12,507 nucleotides of DNA, taken from Verrucomicrobiota bacterium (lineage in GTDB: Bacteria > Verrucomicrobiota > Verrucomicrobiia > Chthoniobacterales > UBA10450). Below are positions 1 through 6,225 of the stretch, in pieces (positions within the stretch are counted from its first letter, which is position 1; each line of letters begins with the position of its first letter). The notes beneath the pieces were generated by a model, which was given only the letters and a program-made list of their open reading frames with translations, had not been told where the DNA came from and searched no databases. The position numbers and the translations under genes were made by a program. Where the stretch lies: the NCBI GenBank assembly GCA_003218815.1, contig QHON01000125.1:1-12507 (forward strand). Direction: 5' to 3'.

Positions 1-236
1 GCACTGGCCGGGCCCAAAACGTTGGCGACGCTTTCACTCTGGTGAACGGTGAAGAACTTCCGGCCTTGCAAGCGATCGAACATTTTATCGGCCAGAAAAT
101 TCCGCGGCTAAAGCTGGAAAACTTCCCCTATCTTTACACAGCGCTCTTTGAACTGGAATCAACGGCCGGTGGCAAACGTGCCATCGGCGGCGGCCGCACT
201 CATCGTGGATATTCGTTTGGGCGACGCCGGCGTTGA
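1..236 (+). CDS. DEAD-box RNA helicase, C-terminal end (partial)
   Basis: This is the 3' end of a gene cut by the window start; codons are in frame from base 3 and the stop is TGA at 234-236. The first visible residues, TGRAQNVGDAFTLV, match the end of helicase motif VI (HRIGRTGRA) and the strand that follows it in DEAD-box proteins. The next stretch, AIEHFIGQKIPRLKLENF, is the typical post-core helix of RhlE-type helicases. The protein ends in a short basic tail rich in Gly and Arg (RTHRGYSFGRRRR), which is common in RhlE-like enzymes and thought to help RNA binding. These enzymes are cytoplasmic and unwind RNA using ATP, for example in ribosome assembly or RNA decay. The subfamily (RhlE versus another DEAD-box group) is an inference because the catalytic core is outside the window. 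Confidence 0.85.
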   Translation, partial: TGRAQNVGDAFTLVNGEELPALQAIEHFIGQKIPRLKLENFPYLYTALFELESTAGGKRAIGGGRTHRGYSFGRRRR

Positions 237-348
237 AGATCAGGGATGGAACCAGGAGCCGCAAAAATCGGCGAATTATGGCGCGAAGCTACGGCCGCTC
301 GTTTGACTAACTTCACTTTGAGCAACAACTTCGCCGACCAATTTGTTT

Positions 349-1857
349 ATGGCTAAACCAAAGGTCGCCAGCGAATCGAAAGATCAATTCGATCACTTAC
401 AGAAGAAATTGGTGCCACTGTGGAAATCGATCGAGCGTTTCAATCAGGATCCGCAAACAATTGTTGTAGTGCCCTCGATATCCATCGACGCGATTAGCGA
501 GGGCGCGGTCATGCAAGCGTATGAAGAACGCTTTCTCTTTCTCTTGCTGCTGCTGCGTCAACCTCGGGCCCGGTTAATCTATGTTACGTCGCAAGCGATT
601 CTGCCAAGTATCATCGACTACTACCTCGATCTACTGCCCGGCGTCATCCCGAGCCATGCGCATCAGCGGCTCTTTTTGCTCTCGCCGCTAGACGGGTCAG
701 TGAGTCCGCTGAGCCAGAAACTGCTCGATCGGCCACGCTTCATCGAGCGAATACGTTCTTTGATCTCGGATCCCGATCGCGCCCACCTTGTTCCTTTCAA
801 CACAACCGATATGGAGAAAGAGCTGGCACTGCGGCTCGGCATTCCAATGTACGGCGCCGATCCAAAGTTTTTTTCCTTAGGAACAAAGAGCGGGTGCCGG
901 AAAATCTTCCAGGAAGAAGGCGTCGCGCATCCGCTGGGCCATGAAAATCTCGCGAGTGCAGATGATGTGATTGAGGCCATCACGGAAATGCGCGCCAGAA
1001 AGCCTTCAATCAAGCAAGTTCTGATTAAGCTTAATGAGGGCGTCTCCGGCGAGGGCAATGCCCTCGTCGATTTAAGCGGACTCCCACCTTCTGAGGACTC
1101 GGATGCGCGGGCCGCTTTACAGGATCGCCTCAGGGCGATGCGGTTCGAGCTGAAGGGAATTACCTACGATAGCTATATGAAGAAGCTGGAAGAGCGGAAG
1201 GGAGTTGTCGAAGAACGCATCGCCGGGGAAGAGTTTAGGAGCCCAAGCGTGCAGCTTCGCATTACCCCGCTGGGCTCCGTTGAATTATTATCTACGCATG
1301 ATCAGCTCCTGGGCGGTCCATCGGGGCAAAGTTACCTCGGGTGCGTCTTCCCGGCTGACAGCGGTTATGCTTCGCTGATCACGAGGGAGGCGGCAAAGGT
1401 TGCCGGTCGTCTGGCAAAAGAAGGAGTTATCGGACGCTTCGCTTTGGATTTTGTGGTGGTGCGCTCGAACGGAAAATGGGAGCCATACGCCATCGAGATC
1501 AATTTGAGAAAAGGCGGGACGACTCATCCTTTTTTGACTCTGCAATTTCTTACTGACGGTAGATATGATCCGAAGACGGCAATCTTTACTGCTCCCAACG
1601 GACAGCAAAAGTTTTTTGTTGCGAGCGATCACGTTGAATCGCCGCGTTATCGTACTCTGACGCCGGACGATCTTTTTGATATCGTTGTGCGGCACGGCTT
1701 GCACTTCGGTCAAACGCGACAGACAGGCGTCGTATTCCACATGATGAGCGCACTGGGCGAACTTGGAAGAATGGGCTTAACCGCGGTTGGCAACTCACAT
1801 GAGGAAGCGAAGGCCACTTACACGCGAGCTTTGGCTGTTCTCGATCAGGAAGCCTAA
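349..1857 (+). CDS. ATP-grasp ligase, PGM1-related (peptide ligase-like)
   Basis: A complete 502-residue protein if started at ATG 349; an in-frame TTG at 343 would add only two residues, and neither has a clear Shine-Dalgarno. The N-terminal third is a Rossmann-like region (IVVVPSISID about 38-47; RLIYVTSQ about 75-82). The middle carries the ATP-grasp fold: the nucleotide-binding loop KLNEGVSGEGN at about 228-238, LDF around 366-368, and the metal-binding element EINLRKGGTTHPF at about 383-395. The C-terminal segment, around 430-500 (VVFHMMSALGELGRMGLTAVG), resembles the PGM1 C-terminal domain. Family knowledge: PGM1 joins a nonproteinogenic amino acid to a peptide in pheganomycin biosynthesis, by an acyl-phosphate intermediate. 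Most relatives outside that cluster have no known substrate. No precursor peptide or other biosynthetic gene is visible here, so the activity stays at 'carboxylate-amine ligase'. It is probably cytoplasmic. Confidence 0.8.
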   Translation: MAKPKVASESKDQFDHLQKKLVPLWKSIERFNQDPQTIVVVPSISIDAISEGAVMQAYEERFLFLLLLLRQPRARLIYVTSQAILPSIIDYYLDLLPGVIPSHAHQRLFLLSPLDGSVSPLSQKLLDRPRFIERIRSLISDPDRAHLVPFNTTDMEKELALRLGIPMYGADPKFFSLGTKSGCRKIFQEEGVAHPLGHENLASADDVIEAITEMRARKPSIKQVLIKLNEGVSGEGNALVDLSGLPPSEDSDARAALQDRLRAMRFELKGITYDSYMKKLEERKGVVEERIAGEEFRSPSVQLRITPLGSVELLSTHDQLLGGPSGQSYLGCVFPADSGYASLITREAAKVAGRLAKEGVIGRFALDFVVVRSNGKWEPYAIEINLRKGGTTHPFLTLQFLTDGRYDPKTAIFTAPNGQQKFFVASDHVESPRYRTLTPDDLFDIVVRHGLHFGQTRQTGVVFHMMSALGELGRMGLTAVGNSHEEAKATYTRALAVLDQEA

Positions 1858-1862
1858 GGCTG

Positions 1863-2078
1863 TTGATTCCCTTTAGCCATAGCGTCGAGAGGTGCGCTCG
1901 AAGATTTTTTGCACTCATCGTGTGGGAGATGTTTGGCGTAGTGCTTTGCCTGCTCTACATGCAAGCGTTCCTCCTTCACGCGTTCTGCCGCTACTGCCTG
2001 TTCTCGGCAACGCCAACTTTTTTGCTCGCCGAGCGGGTGGTTCCAATCCCGCCTTCGCACGAACCACTGGTACCTTAA
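1863..2078 (+). pseudogene. Remnant of a VKOR-family protein (C-terminal half only)
   Basis: An open frame here reads ...LLYMQAFLLHAFCRYCLFSA..., with the CRYC motif at 1986-1997. The pattern (hydrophobic helix, Y-x-Q/E, H-A-x-C-x-Y/W-C-x-x-S-A) matches the last transmembrane region of vitamin K epoxide reductase family proteins. In these the CxxC pair does quinone-coupled disulfide formation in the membrane. Everything that should precede it is absent: the first cysteine pair, the conserved Ser and at least three helices. The preceding DNA belongs to the ATP-grasp gene. The open frame starts only with TTG at 1863, has no Shine-Dalgarno, and loses its resemblance after about 2034. I read it as a decayed or truncated fragment left by a deletion. 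A genuine 71-residue membrane peptide is possible but less likely. Confidence 0.45.
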
Positions 2079-2117
2079 GTCCGATTTACTTAGGGCTGCT
2101 GATTTCGGGCGCGACCT

Positions 2118-2140
2118 AACATCCGATTGCGCTGGATGTT
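2118..2140 (+). other. Stem-loop in the leader of the first propeller gene
   Basis: AACATCC and GGATGTT form a perfect 7-bp stem around a 9-base loop, 49 bases before the ATG at 2190. No T-run follows, so it is not a standard terminator. It could be an mRNA leader structure or a symmetric operator; nothing in the sequence decides between these. Confidence 0.3.
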
Positions 2141-2189
2141 CCGAATAATCAGCGATGGCCCCCGCTGCGGGCTAACGAAGGAAAATCTT

Positions 2190-5100
2190 ATGCGAAAAAA
2201 TCCTGTTTCCCCATCCGGTCTTTTCAATCCACGCGCCTTGATAGCCTTTAGTCTTGGTTCTGTGGGTGCTTTGCTCGCGATGTTCAGTCTCGCGGCAACG
2301 CCATCGAGCGGAACGTTGACCGACACGTCGGGTCCGTTGTCTTACACGGCGGGCCCGTTTTTCGTAGCAAATCCGACCCCCATACTTTTCGTTGACCAAG
2401 GCCCCGAATGCTCCGGTTCGGCACAGCCATGTGATGATTTTGCGCTGACGGTGACGTTGCCTGCCGGTTACGCCGCCGCGCATCCAAACGCCGCGGTGAA
2501 GGTCACATTGGCTTGGAACGATGCCGGCAGCGGTTCATCAGACTACGATCTCTATATTTATAAGGGTACCGTCCACAACACCGACGGTAGCCAGGCGGCC
2601 AACTATCAATCCGCGAGTAGCGCCAATCCAGAGATCGCAAGCATTAGCCCTCTGTCCGATGGCACGAGCCAGTATACTGTGAAGGTCGTCCCTTACACGC
2701 CGACTGGCGAAAGCGTCCATGTGACCATCGAATTGCTGCCGGGTTCCGGCAGTGGCGGCAGTACCGGCTTCGGAGGCCCCGACCCAACCACGCCCGGCGT
2801 TCCGCGCTATCAGAATTTTTTCGCGCCTGACGGCACCTCTGCTCAGAACAGCGATGGTGAGTTCAATATTGGCTTCAATCCGAAGACCGGCCGGATCATG
2901 ACAATGAATATCGGGCCGATCTGGCGATTGACTCCACCGGAACGCCTGAGTCCAGCCAAGCCGGAGTGTTGTGAAGCGCTTTGGGAAGATAAAACCAACC
3001 TCACGACCATCACAGGTCTCGATCCGATCCTGTTTACCGATCAGAAGACTGGGCGCACTTTTGCCTCTAATTCCACCGTCGGCGCCAATGCTGTTTACGG
3101 ATACAGTGACAATGATGGCGATCTGTGGGTGCCACTGGCCGCCTCTCCGGCCAGTGGTGGGACCGATCATGAAACCATCGGTTCCGGGCCCTATCCAACT
3201 TCGTTGAGTGCGCTGTCGAACCCAGTGAACCAAGGCGAGGCAGTATATTATTGCTCCCAAAGCTTTCCTCTCGGCCCGGCGACATGTCAGCGGAGCGATA
3301 CCCTCGGCGCCAGTTATGGCCCAGGCGTTCTCGCTTACGAAGGCAACGGGATCACGCAATGCCACGGTCTGCATGGTCACGTCCACGTGGCTCCGAATGG
3401 TACAGTCTGGTTGCCGGTTAATCAGTGCGGAGGAAAGCAAGGTGGCGCTGTGAGCACGGATGGTGGCACGACTTGGAGTGAATTTATTGTGACCGGCAGC
3501 CAGTCGCAGATCAATGGCGCCGATCCTTCTGTTGGTATTGATAGCAATAGCACTGCTTATTACTGCTATGTGAACAACGAGCCGGTAGCCCCCGGCAATC
3601 CGCCCGAAGGCCATGTTCATATTAAGGTCAGCAAGGACGGCGGCAAAACTTGGATTCGCGATTTCGACGTCGGTGCATCTCATGGAATCAAGAACGCAGC
3701 CCATACCGAGGCTATTGGCGGAAGTGCTGGGCGTGCCGCCTGTGGGTTCTTAGGCACTGATGTGGCGGGCGACTACCAATCCAGTGGTTTTCCCGGCAAA
3801 TGGTACGCGTTCGTTGCGACCACCTACGATGAAGGCCAGACCTGGGTGACGGTTAACGCCACGCCTAACGATCCCGTCCAAAGCAAAACCGGTATCTGGC
3901 AGCAGGGCGGCAGCCATGATGATCGAAACCTGCTCGACTTCAACGAAATCACAGTGGACGACAAAGGGCGGGCTCTCTACGGATACAGCGATGGCTGCGT
4001 GACTCCGGGCTGCATTGCGGGCACGGCTGCCGATGATTTTGTCGCCTTCATGCGTGTGGCGCGGCAGTCCGGAGGCAAGAGCTTGTTCGCCAGTTTTGAC
4101 ACAGCCGAACCGGTAGCGCCCAAACCTCCTTGCCTGTCCGGTACGCGCGATCCCGTCGCTTCGCATCTCACTTGGCAGGCCCCGGACAACGGCGGCTCCG
4201 ATATTGTTAATTATCAGATCCTCCGCGGAACGTCGCCGGGTGGCGAGGTGTTGTTAGGCCAAACCGACAAAACCACCTTCGATGACACCACGGCCAATCC
4301 GGCAGTGTCACACTACTATTACGTGGTAAAAGCAGTAAACGGCGTTGGCACGAGCGGTTCGAGTAACGAAGCGAACCTAACCGTGGTCGTACCGCTACCG
4401 CCGGAAGACGTCTGCGCGCTGCCCGGCCTCACCGAGCTCACTGATCCATCAGGTGACACTAGTGCGATACTGGGGATTGTACCTACGCCGGCTCCACCTG
4501 GATCGGATCTCCTTTCCTTCCAAATCGCGCAACCCTACGCCTCGGACAATATCATCAGGCTCGCGTTCACCGTCAATACCGACAACGGCGAGTCGCCGCA
4601 GCCAATAGGCTCGTCCTGGTATGTCGCGATGAAGATTATCAAGAACGGCACTACGACCTACAAGGGCGTGCACATGACTTGGAACGGGACTACGCCGATG
4701 TTTGAGTCCTATACGCCGGCCCCGAATGGTAGCGGCGGGGTTGATGGCCGCTTTGTAACTGCCGGCAGCCAGAAGCCTGCCGAGCCGAGCAGTGGTTACG
4801 CACCGCCCTTCAACAAGGTTGTCATTGTAGTGAAGGCAAGCGATCTAGGCTTGAATCCCGGCGACACTATCAGCGGTTTCGTTTCTGGGGTGTCGCAGAC
4901 TGCGGGCGGCGTCATTACCGGGCTCTATGATCAGATGCCTGATAGCCTCGCCTTTACCGGCAGTTATACCGTAAATAGTAACCAGGTCTGCAGGCCGAAC
5001 GCTGCGCCGACAGCAGTCTTAACTGCAACGCCAACGTCAGGTACTGCGCCGTTGGCGGTGAAGTTCAATGGCTCGGGTTCGTATGATCCGGACACCGCGC

Positions 5101-5309
5101 CGCCGCCGGACACCATCGCTTCCTACACATTTAATTTTGGAGATCGCTCGCCTGTGGTGACTCAACCTACGCCGATTATTTCTCACACCTATACTGCGTC
5201 GGGCATCTATCCGGCAACGCTCACGGTTACTGATTCTCGTGGCCTGCAAAGCACCAACACTGCACAGGTTGTGATCACGGTTCGTGGAAAGCCGCCTAAG
5301 AAAAAGTAA
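2190..5309 (+). CDS. Secreted Asp-box (BNR/sialidase-like) propeller protein with FN3 and PKD domains
   Basis: A 1039-residue secreted protein. ATG 2190 is chosen because AAGGA lies about 7 bases upstream and it gives a proper signal peptide (basic start, hydrophobic 16-36, AA at about 35-36); an in-frame TTG at 2127 would put 21 non-signal residues in front. Order: signal peptide; N-terminal beta-sandwich about 40-185 with an Asp-rich DYDLYIYKG stretch; Gly/Ser linker about 185-195; propeller about 200-640 with Asp boxes at 422-429 (STDGGTTW), 481-488 (SKDGGKTW) and 545-552 (TYDEGQTW), and a degenerate one near 306-313; fibronectin-III-like domain about 645-735; an unassigned beta-rich domain about 745-930; PKD domain about 937-1032 (APTAVLTATPTSGTAPLAV, FNFGD, ISHTYTASGIYPATLTVTD); basic end KPPKKK. 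Asp boxes are structural, so neither sialidase nor any other activity is shown. It is paralogous to the gene at 6226. Confidence 0.75.
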   Translation: MRKNPVSPSGLFNPRALIAFSLGSVGALLAMFSLAATPSSGTLTDTSGPLSYTAGPFFVANPTPILFVDQGPECSGSAQPCDDFALTVTLPAGYAAAHPNAAVKVTLAWNDAGSGSSDYDLYIYKGTVHNTDGSQAANYQSASSANPEIASISPLSDGTSQYTVKVVPYTPTGESVHVTIELLPGSGSGGSTGFGGPDPTTPGVPRYQNFFAPDGTSAQNSDGEFNIGFNPKTGRIMTMNIGPIWRLTPPERLSPAKPECCEALWEDKTNLTTITGLDPILFTDQKTGRTFASNSTVGANAVYGYSDNDGDLWVPLAASPASGGTDHETIGSGPYPTSLSALSNPVNQGEAVYYCSQSFPLGPATCQRSDTLGASYGPGVLAYEGNGITQCHGLHGHVHVAPNGTVWLPVNQCGGKQGGAVSTDGGTTWSEFIVTGSQSQINGADPSVGIDSNSTAYYCYVNNEPVAPGNPPEGHVHIKVSKDGGKTWIRDFDVGASHGIKNAAHTEAIGGSAGRAACGFLGTDVAGDYQSSGFPGKWYAFVATTYDEGQTWVTVNATPNDPVQSKTGIWQQGGSHDDRNLLDFNEITVDDKGRALYGYSDGCVTPGCIAGTAADDFVAFMRVARQSGGKSLFASFDTAEPVAPKPPCLSGTRDPVASHLTWQAPDNGGSDIVNYQILRGTSPGGEVLLGQTDKTTFDDTTANPAVSHYYYVVKAVNGVGTSGSSNEANLTVVVPLPPEDVCALPGLTELTDPSGDTSAILGIVPTPAPPGSDLLSFQIAQPYASDNIIRLAFTVNTDNGESPQPIGSSWYVAMKIIKNGTTTYKGVHMTWNGTTPMFESYTPAPNGSGGVDGRFVTAGSQKPAEPSSGYAPPFNKVVIVVKASDLGLNPGDTISGFVSGVSQTAGGVITGLYDQMPDSLAFTGSYTVNSNQVCRPNAAPTAVLTATPTSGTAPLAVKFNGSGSYDPDTAPPPDTIASYTFNFGDRSPVVTQPTPIISHTYTASGIYPATLTVTDSRGLQSTNTAQVVITVRGKPPKKK

Positions 5310-5455
5310 ACCGGTCTGGTAGTTATTCACGGTGCGACGTAAGTTGGCAATGTGATAGCATGCTAAGTGTATTGTTACGTCTGCGGTATGGGTACGATAA
5401 CTATTACCAGCGTTGGGCTAAGCGGAATAAGAGCTATGTCCGAAGACGGATTGGT

Positions 5456-6058
5456 ATGCGCTGGTATGTTTTACTTCCATTGTTCTGTTTGATCGTGGTT
5501 TCGCCGGGATGTAGGAAGCGTGAAACGCCTCCGCCCGTCCCGAGAAGCAGCCAGGAATCGAATCAGGCGCGAGTCGATGTTTGCGGACTGCTAACAAGGG
5601 AAGAGATCGAAACGGTACAAGGATCGCCCGTCAAAGAAACAAAGGGTAGCGCGCGCTCGGATGCGGCCTTTCTCGTATCGCAATGCTTTTATACCGCGAC
5701 GGAGTTCAGCAAATCGGTGAGCCTGGCCGTTATGCAGCGTGACCCGGGCCACCCGACCACAACCAGCCCGAAAGATTTCTGGAGGGAAAGGTTTGGTCGT
5801 TATAGCGGCGACGACAAAGAACGCGATAAAGATAATGAGCAATCGGAGCGGAAAGAAGAAAAAGAAGAATCCGTTCCACCGAAAAAGATCGACGGCATCG
5901 GCGATGAAGCCTTCTGGGCCAGCAATCGTTTCGGCGGCGTGCTTTATGTCTTAAAAGACGACGCGTTCATCTCCATCAGCCTCGGCGGAACGGATGACGA
6001 AGATACCAAGATCAAGAAATCGAAAACGCTCGCCCAAAAAGCGCTCCAGCGCCTGTAA
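5456..6058 (+). CDS. Predicted lipoprotein, DUF3558-like pattern
   Basis: A 200-residue protein with a lipoprotein-type signal MRWYVLLPLFCLIVVSPGC, lipidation expected at Cys19. The frame is open from ATG 5360, but starting there adds 32 charged residues ahead of the signal, so ATG 5456 is preferred. The lipobox (S-P-G-C) has Ser and Pro where Leu and Ala/Ser are usual, so lipidation is likely but not certain. A Pro/Ser linker follows. The mature domain has DVCGLLTREEIETVQGSPV at about 41-59, a second Cys at 77 (SQCFYTA) and GIGDEAFW at about 147-154. This C-x-L-L-T-x-x-E ... C-x-Y/W-x ... G-x-G-D-E-A arrangement resembles DUF3558-type extracytoplasmic lipoproteins of unknown function; C43 and C77 could form a disulfide. 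A very charged Lys/Glu/Asp insert (about 119-139) interrupts the domain. It sits between the two propeller paralogues on the same strand. Confidence 0.65.
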   Translation: MRWYVLLPLFCLIVVSPGCRKRETPPPVPRSSQESNQARVDVCGLLTREEIETVQGSPVKETKGSARSDAAFLVSQCFYTATEFSKSVSLAVMQRDPGHPTTTSPKDFWRERFGRYSGDDKERDKDNEQSERKEEKEESVPPKKIDGIGDEAFWASNRFGGVLYVLKDDAFISISLGGTDDEDTKIKKSKTLAQKALQRL

Positions 6059-6098
6059 CACCTACCTATAGGATCGCGGCTCAGAATGACAATTGGAT

Positions 6099-6113
6099 GC
6101 AGCGTCACGCTGC
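6099..6113 (+). other. Short perfect hairpin after the lipoprotein gene
   Basis: GCAGCG and CGCTGC form a 6-bp stem around the loop TCA, about 40 bases past the lipoprotein stop. No T-run follows, so it is at best a weak terminator or 3'-end stabiliser. Confidence 0.25.
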
Positions 6114-6225
6114 TCGCCGAAATAGCTAGTTCAAAAAAAACCAGGCTTTAGCAGCCGAATGCGAGGCGACCACATTTGGCCCTTTCCCCGATTCTTAGGG
6201 CAAACAATTTATCGAGGCCTTTCCT

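Larger units (their letters stand above)
1858..2189. other. 332-base gap between ATP-grasp and first propeller gene
   Basis: Apart from the VKOR-like remnant, this gap holds a 7-bp inverted repeat (GTGGTTC near 2036, GAACCAC near 2060) with a 17-base spacer, and the stem-loop at 2118-2140. I see no tRNA, no clear terminator with a T-run after the ATP-grasp gene, and no convincing promoter. Confidence 0.4.

Noticed and set aside
2010..2080. tRNA-like sequence around GGTTCCAATCCCGCC
   Set aside because: No consistent T stem, anticodon arm or acceptor pairing could be built.
2538..3704. Long antisense open frame (388 codons) inside the first propeller gene
   Set aside because: It lies wholly opposite a gene with signal peptide and recognisable domains, shows no coherent motifs, and is a typical shadow of GC-rich coding DNA.
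5360..5455. Upstream ATG extension of the lipoprotein gene
   Set aside because: It would bury the lipoprotein signal 32 charged residues inside the protein and has no Shine-Dalgarno.
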